Part shown: in pieces, positions 1-6,143 of the stretch
Position numbering within the stretch: position 1 is the stretch's first letter
Layout of the letters: each line of letters begins with the position of its first letter
Assembly: GCA_036395835.1 (NCBI GenBank)
Contig: DASWCW010000079.1
Location: forward strand, 1-9,202
Reading direction: 5' to 3'
DNA: 9,202 bases
Source: AP-16 sp036395835
GTDB taxonomy: Bacteria > Pseudomonadota > Alphaproteobacteria > Rhizobiales > Xanthobacteraceae
The notes under the pieces: model-generated
Told to the model about the DNA's origin: nothing
Database searches by the model: none
The model's input: only the letters and a program-made list of their open reading frames with translations
Made by a program: the position numbers and the translations under genes

Positions 1-560
1 TACGCAGCGGCGGCGTCTTGCCGGTGCTCAAGCATATGCCCGGCCACGGACGCGCCAGCGTCGACAGCCATTACGGCCTCCCGGCGGTCGAGGCCGACCG
101 GGCGACCCTGGAGGCGACGGATTTTTCCGCATTCCGCGCGCTCGCCGGCCTGCCGATGGCGATGAGCGCCCATATCGTGTTTACCGCCATCGACCCAGTC
201 GCGCCGGCGACGATTTCGGCGACAATGGTGCGCGAGGTGATTCGCGGCTCGATCGGATTCGATGGGCTATTGATGACGGACGATGTCTCGATGCAGGCGC
301 TCAACGGGGCCGTCGGCGATCGCGCCGCGGCGGCGATCGCGGCGGGCTGCGACGTGGTGCTCCACTGCAACGGCAACCTCGACGAGATGCAAGCCGTCGC
401 CGCGGCCGTCCCGAAGCTTAAGGGCAAGGCTCGCCGCCGTGCCGCGGCTGCCTTGGCCTGGGCCGGGCCGATATCGCCGATCGACACGGCCGCGGCCCGG
501 GCGGAATTTTCCACGATGCTGGCCGACGGTCGCTCCGCCACTGCGGCGGTGGCCTCATGA
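1..560 (+). CDS. nagZ: Beta-N-acetylhexosaminidase NagZ, 3' part (5' end outside window)
   Basis: This is the C-terminal portion of a glycoside hydrolase family 3 enzyme of the NagZ type. NagZ removes N-acetylglucosamine from cytoplasmic anhydro-muropeptides during cell-wall recycling. The frame is open from base 3, where it reads RSGGVLPVLKHMPGHGRA, so the start lies upstream of the window. The KHxPGHG signature is at bases 30-50. An Asp-Ser-His motif at 63-71 matches the Asp-His acid/base dyad that distinguishes NagZ from other GH3 enzymes. The nucleophile region LLMTDDVSM follows, with the two Asp codons at 279 and 282. About 185 residues are visible, including an Ala-rich C-terminus. The stop codon overlaps the scpA start (ATGA at 557-560), which points to translational coupling. 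Other GH3 glucosidases are unlikely because of the Asp-Ser-His motif. Confidence 0.93.
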   Translation, partial: RSGGVLPVLKHMPGHGRASVDSHYGLPAVEADRATLEATDFSAFRALAGLPMAMSAHIVFTAIDPVAPATISATMVREVIRGSIGFDGLLMTDDVSMQALNGAVGDRAAAAIAAGCDVVLHCNGNLDEMQAVAAAVPKLKGKARRRAAAALAWAGPISPIDTAAARAEFSTMLADGRSATAAVAS

Positions 561-1420
561 TGCCGGTCGAGCAGTTCCAGGTGGACCCCGAGATCGGGGT
601 GGAGCGCGGCTCGGAGGAGCCCGCGCTGATCGTCGATGTCGAGGGGTTCGAAGGGCCGCTCGACCTGCTCCTCATGCTGGCGCGCCAGCAGAAAGTCGAT
701 CTCGCCAAGATTTCCATCCTGGCGCTCGCAGACCAATACCTGACGTTCATCGAAGCGGCGCGCCAAGTCCGCCTGGAACTGGCCGCTGATTACTTGGTCA
801 TGGCGGCCTGGCTCGCCTATCTCAAATCGCGTCTGCTGCTTCCGGAGAGCGGGGATGCCGCGGGGCCGAGTGCCGAGGAATTGGCCGCGGCGCTGGCCTT
901 GCGCCTCAAGCGGCTGGAGGCCATTCGCAGCGCGGCCGAGCGCCTGGTCGCGCGCCCGCAGCTCGAACGCGACGTGTTTCGCCGCGGCGCGCCGGAGCCG
1001 ATCGTCGACGTCAAGCGGCCGGAGTGGACGGCCACGCTTTACGATCTGCTTTCCGCCTATGCGGCACAGCGCCAGAAGCACGCGCTCGCCCGCGTGCGCG
1101 TGCCGCGGCGCCGGGTGTGGTCCCTTGCCGAGGCCCGCGCCGCGCTCGAACGGCTGGTCGGAGGGAGCGACGACTGGTCGCGTCTCGACGAATATCTGAT
1201 CGCCTATGTGACGGAACCGGGGCTTCGCGCCACCGTCTACGCCTCGAGCTTTGCCGCGACGCTGGAGATGGTGCGCGAAGGTGTGGTCGAGATGCATCAG
1301 CACGCCGCGTTTGCGCCGATCTATTTGCGTAAGCGGATCGGCCAGCCGAACGGCGCAATCGCGCCCGACGGGGCCGCGAGAAAAGCCGAAACGAATGGGG
1401 AAGAGGAGGGCCGGGGATGA
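557..1420 (+). CDS. scpA: Segregation and condensation protein A (kleisin)
   Basis: ScpA is the kleisin subunit of bacterial SMC-ScpAB condensin, which bridges the SMC heads and helps compact and segregate the chromosome. The 287-residue length is normal for the family. The N-terminal kleisin signature is clear at residues 27-39 (DVEGFEGPLDLLL), followed by the helix VDLAKISILALADQYL that contacts the SMC neck. The segment from about 80 to 96 (YLVMAAWLAYLKSRLLLPE) is also typical. The C-terminal winged-helix region includes TVYASSFAATLEMVREG and ends in a basic stretch and a short charged tail. The start is the ATG at 557, inside the nagZ stop; a second ATG follows at once at 560. scpB begins inside the stop of this gene, as expected for two proteins made in a fixed ratio. 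Confidence 0.96.
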   Translation: MMPVEQFQVDPEIGVERGSEEPALIVDVEGFEGPLDLLLMLARQQKVDLAKISILALADQYLTFIEAARQVRLELAADYLVMAAWLAYLKSRLLLPESGDAAGPSAEELAAALALRLKRLEAIRSAAERLVARPQLERDVFRRGAPEPIVDVKRPEWTATLYDLLSAYAAQRQKHALARVRVPRRRVWSLAEARAALERLVGGSDDWSRLDEYLIAYVTEPGLRATVYASSFAATLEMVREGVVEMHQHAAFAPIYLRKRIGQPNGAIAPDGAARKAETNGEEEGRG

Positions 1421-2142
1421 GGAGTTTGGCCAAGCAGCACGAGATCATCGCCCATCCGCGCTCGATCGGCGGCGATTACGAGCGGGGCGCCGTGCCGGAG
1501 GTCCGGCCGGAGGAACTGCGACTGCTGGAGGCGCTGCTGTTCGCCTCCGCCGAGCCGCTCGACGAAAAGACGCTCGCGGCGCGCATGCCCGATGGCGTCG
1601 ACGTGCGCGCCGCGCTCGATCAGCTGCGACAGGACTATGCGTCGCGGGGCGTCAATTTGGTGCGCATCGCCGGTAAATGGACGTTCCGCACCGCGGTCGA
1701 TCTCGCGTGGCTTCTGGCGCGGGACTCGGTCGAGCCCCGGAAGCTTTCTCGCGCCGCCACCGAGACCCTGGCGATCATCGCCTATCACCAGCCGGTCACC
1801 CGGGCGGAGATCGAGGAAATTCGGGGCGTGTCGGCCTCGCGAGGCACGCTCGACGTGCTGCTCGAGACCGGCTGGATCCGGCCGCGCGGACGCCGCAAGG
1901 CGCCGGGCCGTCCGATCACGTTCGGGACCACGGACGCGTTTCTGAGCCATTTCGGCCTGGATTCGATCGGCGATCTCCCGGGTCTCGACGAGCTCAAGGG
2001 CACCGGGCTGCTCGATGGTCGGCTGCCGCCTGGGTTTACGGTTCCGATGCCCTCGGACGATGCGAACCTGCGCGGGGACGAGGATCCGCTGGAACCCGGA
2101 GACATCGATCTCGGCCTCGGGCCCCGAGCCGTCGACGACTAG
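1417..2142 (+). CDS. scpB: Segregation and condensation protein B
   Basis: ScpB dimerises and binds the middle of ScpA in the SMC-ScpAB complex. The 241-residue protein has the two expected winged-helix domains. The first begins near residue 31 (PEELRLLEALLFASAEPLDE). The second contains the most conserved family segment, SRAATETLAIIAYHQPVTRA, at 111-130, followed by EIEEIRGV and, at 154-170, IRPRGRRKAPGRPITFG. The C-terminus from about 210 is acidic and probably disordered. The ATG at 1417 overlaps the scpA stop as ATGA, and an AGGAGG ribosome site at 1404-1409 sits 7 bases upstream, so both coupling and an independent site are available. An N-terminal extension of roughly 30 residues precedes the domain; an internal start is possible but has less support. 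Confidence 0.96.
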   Translation: MRSLAKQHEIIAHPRSIGGDYERGAVPEVRPEELRLLEALLFASAEPLDEKTLAARMPDGVDVRAALDQLRQDYASRGVNLVRIAGKWTFRTAVDLAWLLARDSVEPRKLSRAATETLAIIAYHQPVTRAEIEEIRGVSASRGTLDVLLETGWIRPRGRRKAPGRPITFGTTDAFLSHFGLDSIGDLPGLDELKGTGLLDGRLPPGFTVPMPSDDANLRGDEDPLEPGDIDLGLGPRAVDD

Positions 2143-2236
2143 CGGCCAGGCGAGGCCGCGAGACGTTCAAGGCCGCTTCCGGCCGGATGCACCACCGCAC
2201 GAGCGAATCGGTCGCGCAGAGAAGGGGCCGAAATCC

Positions 2237-2265
2237 TTGTTTTTGCCGGCCCTGGCGCCTAGTTT
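2237..2265 (+). promoter_or_regulatory. Candidate sigma-70-type promoter for the tat genes
   Basis: The 179-bp gap between scpB and tatA contains TTGTTT at 2237-2242 and TAGTTT at 2260-2265, separated by 17 bases. Each hexamer matches three positions of the usual consensus (TTG of the -35; T, A and final T of the -10). The position, about 50 bases before the tatA ribosome site, is suitable. Partial matches like this also occur by chance, so this is only a candidate. Apart from a short GC hairpin at 2171-2184 I see nothing else convincing in this gap. Confidence 0.35.
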
Positions 2266-2307
2266 GTCGGTGAACCAGGTGGGTCGCGCTCCGCGCAACC
2301 CGCCATG

Positions 2308-2315
2308 AGGGAGGA
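2308..2315 (+). promoter_or_regulatory. Strong ribosome binding site of tatA
   Basis: AGGGAGGA lies 6 bases before the ATG at 2322. It is one of the best ribosome binding sites in the window, in keeping with the need for an excess of TatA over TatB and TatC. It also fixes the tatA start. Confidence 0.75.
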
Positions 2316-2321
2316 AATTCC

Positions 2322-2561
2322 ATGGGCGGCCTGAGCATTTGGCACTGGATCGTCGTGATCGCCGTCCTGCTTCTGCTGTTCGGCCGGGGCAAGATCTCCG
2401 AGCTGATGGGCGACGTCGCCCAGGGCATCAAGGCCTTCAAGAAGGGCATGCAGGAAGAGGACAAGACCGCGGGCGAGAGCAAAAGTCCCGAAGTGGGGAA
2501 GACGATCGAGCATCAGCCGACGGAAACGGTTGCGCAAACCGAGACCCGCAAGGCGAGCTGA
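2322..2561 (+). CDS. tatA: Sec-independent (twin-arginine) translocase subunit TatA
   Basis: TatA is the small single-span membrane protein that oligomerises to let folded twin-arginine substrates cross the inner membrane. The 79-residue protein has the family layout: one N-terminal membrane helix (about 6-20, IWHWIVVIAVLLLLF), the Phe20-Gly21 hinge, then an amphipathic helix running through GKISELMGDVAQGIKAFKKG with the invariant Phe at 39, and a polar acidic tail. The N-terminus MGGLSIWHW is typical of alphaproteobacterial TatA. TatE is a paralogue of the same type, but the adjacent tatB and tatC make TatA the clear call. It is probably the first gene of a tatABC transcription unit, with its own strong ribosome site. 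Confidence 0.96.
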   Translation: MGGLSIWHWIVVIAVLLLLFGRGKISELMGDVAQGIKAFKKGMQEEDKTAGESKSPEVGKTIEHQPTETVAQTETRKAS

Positions 2562-2593
2562 GGCCGCCGCGGCGCTGCCCGAGCAGCGCGAGA

Positions 2594-2607
2594 ATGCAAT
2601 ATTGCAT
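2594..2607. repeat. Perfect 14-bp AT-rich palindrome between tatA and tatB
   Basis: ATGCAAT followed directly by ATTGCAT forms a perfect inverted repeat with no spacer. It lies in the 63-bp gap between the tatA stop and the tatB start, ending 17 bases before the tatB GTG. It stands out as an AT-rich island in GC-rich surroundings. The symmetry suits a dimeric DNA-binding regulator. As RNA it would form only a weak AT-rich hairpin with no room for a loop unless central pairs open. The repeat itself is certain; any function is unproven and I recognise no specific regulator's site. Confidence 0.6.
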
Positions 2608-2624
2608 GAGCGGCGAGGCGGGAT

Positions 2625-3143
2625 GTGACTGCGTCCGTAGGAGTGCAGGCCTTCATCTTTGACGTGGGCTGGGGCGAGCTCGTCCTGATCGGGATCGTCG
2701 CGCTGATCGTGATCGGGCCCAAGGAGCTCCCCGCCGTGCTGCGCACGGTCGGCCAGGCCATGACCAAGGTCCGCCGCATGGCGGCCGAGTTCCAGGGACA
2801 GTTTCAGGAAGCCATGCGCGAAGCCGAGATGGCCGAGCTGAAGCAGCATTTCGATTCGATCCAGGATGCCGCCAAGGACATTCACAGCTTCGATCCGGTC
2901 AGCACCGTCCGCAATCAGATCGAGGGGGCCGCAGGCGACAAGCCGGCCGATCCCGTGCCGCCTGCTCCGACCGAGAAACCGCCGGTTGCGGAGCCGGCGC
3001 CCGCGCCCGCCCAGCCCCCGGCCCCGACCCAGTCGGCTCCCGCCGATCCGCAGTCCTCGCAGCCGGCGCTGGCAGCGGCGGAACATCCCGCCGGCACGAC
3101 CGGGCCCGGCCAGCCTGAAGGCGGCAAAGGGCAGCCGGGATGA
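2625..3143 (+). CDS. tatB: Sec-independent (twin-arginine) translocase subunit TatB
   Basis: TatB forms the twin-arginine signal-peptide receptor together with TatC. The core is unmistakable: FDVGWGELVLIGIVALIVIG then PKELP. The conserved membrane Glu is at 18 and the Gly-Pro hinge at 31-32, each offset by ten from the usual numbering. An amphipathic helix rich in Met, Arg and Glu follows (about 36-75). From about residue 105 the tail is very rich in Pro and Ala and probably disordered. The start is unusual. Homologues begin Met-Phe-Asp, but here the codon before Phe is ATC (2655-2657). The best start is therefore the GTG at 2625, with GAGG at 2615-2618 six bases upstream, giving 172 residues and a 10-residue N-terminal extension. 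A GTG at 2643 is the alternative. The stop overlaps the tatC start. Confidence 0.93.
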   Translation: MTASVGVQAFIFDVGWGELVLIGIVALIVIGPKELPAVLRTVGQAMTKVRRMAAEFQGQFQEAMREAEMAELKQHFDSIQDAAKDIHSFDPVSTVRNQIEGAAGDKPADPVPPAPTEKPPVAEPAPAPAQPPAPTQSAPADPQSSQPALAAAEHPAGTTGPGQPEGGKGQPG

Positions 3144-3940
3144 GCCAGGAGGACATCGAGGCGACCAAAGCGCCCTTGATGGAGCACCTGGTCGAGCTGC
3201 GCTCCCGCTTGATCAAGGCGCTGATCGCTTTCGTGATCACGTTCGCCCTGTGCTTCGTGTTCGCCAAGCAGATCTACAATATTCTGGTCTGGCCCTTCGT
3301 GTGGGTCGCCGGACCCGAGCATTCGAAATTCATCTACACGGCGCTGCTCGAATATTTCGTCACCCAGATCAAGCTGGCCATGTTCGGGGCGGCCTTCCTG
3401 GCGTTTCCGGTCATCGCCACGCAGCTCTACATGTTCGTTGCCCCCGGCCTTTATCGTCACGAGCGCCAGGCGTTCCTGCCGTACCTGGTGGCCACGCCGG
3501 TGTTCTTCGTGCTCGGCGCCATGGTGGTTTATTTCCTGGTGTTTCCGACCCTGGTGCGGTTCTCGCTGGGAATGCAGCAGCTCGGGGGGCCCGAGCAGGC
3601 GGAGATCGAGCTCCTGCCCAAGGTCGGCGAATATCTCTCGCTGATGATGGCGCTGATCTTCGCGTTCGGCATCGCGTTCCAATTGCCGGTCATCCTCACC
3701 CTGCTGGGCCGGGTGGGAATCCTGACTTCGAAGCAGCTGCGGGAGAAGCGCCGGTATTTCATCGTCATCGCCTTCGTCATTGCCGCCGTGCTCACGCCCC
3801 CCGACGTCATCAGCCAGCTCTCCCTTGCGTTGCCGCTCCTGCTTCTCTACGAGGGCTCGATCTGGTCGGTGCGGCTCGTCGAGAAGAAGGCAGCCGCGGC
3901 GGCCGGTCCTGCCGCGGCCCAGACCAAGCCCGCCGAATAA
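3140..3940 (+). CDS. tatC: Sec-independent (twin-arginine) translocase subunit TatC
   Basis: TatC is the six-span core of the twin-arginine translocase and binds the RR signal peptide. The 266-residue protein shows the cytoplasmic N-terminal motif PLMEHLVELRSRL (12-24), with the Glu needed for signal recognition. Pro52 lies in the first periplasmic segment. The cytoplasmic loop FVAPGLYRHERQ carries the key Glu at 108. TPPDVISQ (219-226) marks the end of helix 5 and the region leading into helix 6. Hydrophobic helices lie at about 24-42, 76-98, 116-138, 164-190, 206-220 and 226-245. The Ala/Lys-rich tail after 248 is not conserved. The ATG lies inside the tatB stop (ATGA, 3140-3143), so tatB and tatC are probably translationally coupled, fitting their one-to-one complex. 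Confidence 0.97.
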   Translation: MSQEDIEATKAPLMEHLVELRSRLIKALIAFVITFALCFVFAKQIYNILVWPFVWVAGPEHSKFIYTALLEYFVTQIKLAMFGAAFLAFPVIATQLYMFVAPGLYRHERQAFLPYLVATPVFFVLGAMVVYFLVFPTLVRFSLGMQQLGGPEQAEIELLPKVGEYLSLMMALIFAFGIAFQLPVILTLLGRVGILTSKQLREKRRYFIVIAFVIAAVLTPPDVISQLSLALPLLLLYEGSIWSVRLVEKKAAAAAGPAAAQTKPAE

Positions 3941-3990
3941 AGTTTCGCAAGGCGAGGTTCTGTGGCGAGGGGCTCCCGGGGCTTTCGGCC

Positions 3991-5271
3991 ATGCACGACA
4001 TTAGATGGATTCGCGAGCATGCGGAAGAATTCGACCGCGGCCTCGCCCGCCGCGGTCATCCCCCGGTAGCCCGCGAACTCCTTGCGCTCGATGAAAAGCG
4101 CCGAGCCGCGATCGCCAAGCTCGAAAGCGCGCTCGCGCGGCGCAACGCCGCTTCCAAGGAGATCGGCCAGGCCAAGGCGAAGAAGGACGAGGCGCGCGCG
4201 GCCGCGCTCATGGCGGAGGTCACGGGGCTGAAGGCGGCAATCGAGGCGGACGAGGAAGTGCAAAGACAGGCGGTCGCCAAACTCGAAGCGGCGCTGGCGG
4301 AAGTTCCGAACCTGCCGTTGGACGACGTTCCCGACGGCAAGAATACCGACGACAATGTCGAGCACCATCGCTTCGGTGCCAAGCGCGATTATGGGTTCGA
4401 GCCCAAGCAGCATTTTGATCTCGGCGAAACCCTCGGCCTGATGGATTTCGAGACCGCGGCAAAACTCTCAGGCGCGCGGTTCGTGGTGCTGAAGGGAGGG
4501 TTGGCACGGCTCGAGCGCGCGCTCGCGCAATTCATGCTCGACGTTCACACTCGCGAGCACGGCTATAACGAAATCGCGCCGCCGCTGCTCGTGCGCGACG
4601 CGGTCATGTTCGGCACGGCGCAATTGCCAAAATTCGCCGAAGACCAGTTTCGCACCACGACGGATTTATGGCTCATTCCCACCGCCGAAGTACCGCTGAC
4701 GAATCTCGTGCGCGAGGAAATTCTCGCCGGGGATCGACTTCCGCTGCGGTTCACCGCAGGCACGCCGTGTTTCCGTGCCGAAGCCGGCGCCGCCGGCAAG
4801 GATACGCGCGGCATGATCCGCCAGCACCAGTTCACCAAGGTCGAGCTCGTCTCGATCACCACGCCGGAGCAGAGCCGCGACGAGCACGAGCGCATGCTCG
4901 CCTGCGCCGAGGAAGTCCTGCGCCGACTCGACCTGCATTACCGGGTGATGGTCCTGTGCACCGGCGACACCGGCTTCGCCTCGCAAAAGACCTATGACAT
5001 CGAGGTCTGGCTGCCGGGGCAGGGGACCTATCGGGAGATCTCGAGCTGCTCGATCTGCGGGGAATTCCAGGCCCGTCGCATGAATGCGCGCTATCGCGGC
5101 AAGGATGGGCGCGTCCATTACGTGCACACGCTCAACGGCTCGGGGGTCGCGGTCGGGCGCGCGCTGATCGCCGTGATGGAGACCTATCAGCAGGAGGACG
5201 GCTCGATCACGATTCCCGAGGCGCTGCGGCCCTACATGGGCGGGATCGAGCGCATCGAGCGGCCGGCGTGA
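3991..5271 (+). CDS. serS: Seryl-tRNA synthetase
   Basis: SerS is the cytoplasmic class II synthetase that charges tRNA-Ser and also serylates tRNA-Sec where present. The 426-residue length is normal. The N-terminus MHDIRWIREHAEEF is the usual one and fixes the start at 3991, although the ribosome site is weak. The long coiled-coil arm that grips the tRNA spans about 30-105 and is rich in Ala, Lys and Glu. The class II catalytic core follows: FMLDVHTREHGY in the motif 1 region, the serine-binding TAE at 231-233, motif 2 at about 261-281 (FRAEAGAAGKDTRG and on) and motif 3 at 382-417 (LNGSGVAVGRALIAVMETYQ and on). REISSCSICGEFQARRMNAR, at 348-367, lies in the active-site region. The frame stays open far upstream into tatB and tatC, but that part is noncoding in this frame. 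The stop directly abuts surE. Confidence 0.97.
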   Translation: MHDIRWIREHAEEFDRGLARRGHPPVARELLALDEKRRAAIAKLESALARRNAASKEIGQAKAKKDEARAAALMAEVTGLKAAIEADEEVQRQAVAKLEAALAEVPNLPLDDVPDGKNTDDNVEHHRFGAKRDYGFEPKQHFDLGETLGLMDFETAAKLSGARFVVLKGGLARLERALAQFMLDVHTREHGYNEIAPPLLVRDAVMFGTAQLPKFAEDQFRTTTDLWLIPTAEVPLTNLVREEILAGDRLPLRFTAGTPCFRAEAGAAGKDTRGMIRQHQFTKVELVSITTPEQSRDEHERMLACAEEVLRRLDLHYRVMVLCTGDTGFASQKTYDIEVWLPGQGTYREISSCSICGEFQARRMNARYRGKDGRVHYVHTLNGSGVAVGRALIAVMETYQQEDGSITIPEALRPYMGGIERIERPA

Positions 5272-6048
5272 ATGCGCATCCTGCTGACCAACGATGACGG
5301 CATTCACGCGCCGGGGCTCGGCGTGCTCGAAGAGATCGCGCGGGCGCTGTCCGAGGATCTGTGGGTCGTGGCGCCGGAATTCGATCAATCCGGCGTCTCG
5401 CATTCGCTCTCGCTCAACGATCCGCTGCGGCTGCGCGAAGTCAGCCCGCGCCATTATGCCGTGAAAGGCACGCCGACCGATTGCGTCATCATGGGCGCGC
5501 GGCACGTCGTGAGCGAGCCCGGTCCCGATCTCGTGCTCTCCGGGGTCAACCGCGGCCAGAACGCCGCCGAGGACGTGACCTATTCGGGGACCATCGCCGG
5601 CGCCATGGAGGGCACCATTCTGGGCATTCCGTCGATGGCGCTCTCCCAGGCCTATGGGCCTCTGACCCGCGAGCGACCGCATTGGGACACGGCGATCCAT
5701 CACGCGCCGGACCTGATCCGGCGCGTGCTCGCCGCCGGCATGCCGCGCGACGTCCTCGTCAACATCAATTTCCCCGATTGCGCCCCCGACGAGGTCAAGG
5801 GCATCGCCATCACCATGCAGGGCAAGCGCGACCAGGATCTGCTGCGCATCGATGCCCGCCACGACGGCCGCGGCAATCCGTATTATTGGCTCGCATTCGC
5901 GCGCCGCGAACGGCGAAATCTCGGAGTCGGCACGGATCTCGCGGCGATCGCCGAGAACCGCATCGCGGTGACCCCGCTCCGGCTCAATCTCACCGACGAG
6001 CCGTTCATGACGCGGCTGGCGGAGGAACTCGACGAGACCTCGCGATGA
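5272..6048 (+). CDS. surE: 5'/3'-nucleotidase SurE
   Basis: SurE is a metal-dependent phosphatase acting on nucleoside 5'- and 3'-monophosphates, linked in E. coli to stationary-phase survival and commonly encoded beside pcm. The 258-residue protein starts MRILLTNDDGIHAPG, with the metal-binding Asp8-Asp9 pair. QSGVSHSLSL carries the ligand Ser40, and SGVNRGQN (90-97) supplies the conserved Asn of the metal site. YSGTIAGAMEG and GIPSMALS, both conserved in the family, follow. The C-terminal region IAVTPLRLNLTDE is the usual end. The ATG immediately follows the serS stop with no gap, so the two genes are almost certainly co-transcribed. A short ATG frame overlaps the surE stop (6045) but has only 15 codons. 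Confidence 0.97.
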   Translation: MRILLTNDDGIHAPGLGVLEEIARALSEDLWVVAPEFDQSGVSHSLSLNDPLRLREVSPRHYAVKGTPTDCVIMGARHVVSEPGPDLVLSGVNRGQNAAEDVTYSGTIAGAMEGTILGIPSMALSQAYGPLTRERPHWDTAIHHAPDLIRRVLAAGMPRDVLVNINFPDCAPDEVKGIAITMQGKRDQDLLRIDARHDGRGNPYYWLAFARRERRNLGVGTDLAAIAENRIAVTPLRLNLTDEPFMTRLAEELDETSR

Positions 6049-6065
6049 ACGTGAGGGAGCCGCGC

Positions 6066-6095
6066 TTCACCACGGCTTGCAAGGCGCGCTAGAAT
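6066..6095 (+). promoter_or_regulatory. Weak candidate promoter upstream of the dioxygenase gene
   Basis: TAGAAT at 6090-6095 matches five of six positions of a sigma-70 -10 box. TTCACC at 6066-6071, 18 bases upstream, matches four of six -35 positions. Transcription would begin near 6102 and would give the dioxygenase gene its own control, separate from surE. The same bases can also be drawn as part of an imperfect inverted repeat (6054-6104), so the assignment is tentative. Confidence 0.3.
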
Positions 6096-6143
6096 GCGCT
6101 CCCTTCCGATGAAATGCAGCGGACGGCCGACCTGGAGGGGATC

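Noticed and set aside
71..1303. Long antisense open frame (410 codons) across nagZ and scpA
   Set aside because: The + strand carries two clear family members with domain motifs and coupled junctions; the antisense frame has no recognisable domain and is an effect of GC-rich codon use.
2171..2184. Short hairpin GGCCG-CTTC-CGGCC downstream of scpB as a terminator
   Set aside because: The stem has only 5 bp and no T run follows; such stems are frequent by chance in GC-rich DNA.
2259..3086. Antisense open frame across tatA and tatB
   Set aside because: Low-complexity Arg/Gly-rich product opposite two certain tat genes; no domain or ribosome site.
2866..5271. Single 801-codon + frame that could suggest a fusion ending in SerS
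   Set aside because: Only the part from 3991 matches SerS, with its usual MHDIRW start; the upstream part is an Arg/Pro-rich out-of-frame reading of tatB and tatC.
4666..5862. Long antisense open frame (398 codons) across serS and surE
   Set aside because: It covers the catalytic core of SerS and most of SurE; the antisense product is His/Arg/Asp-rich without a domain and is explained as a shadow.
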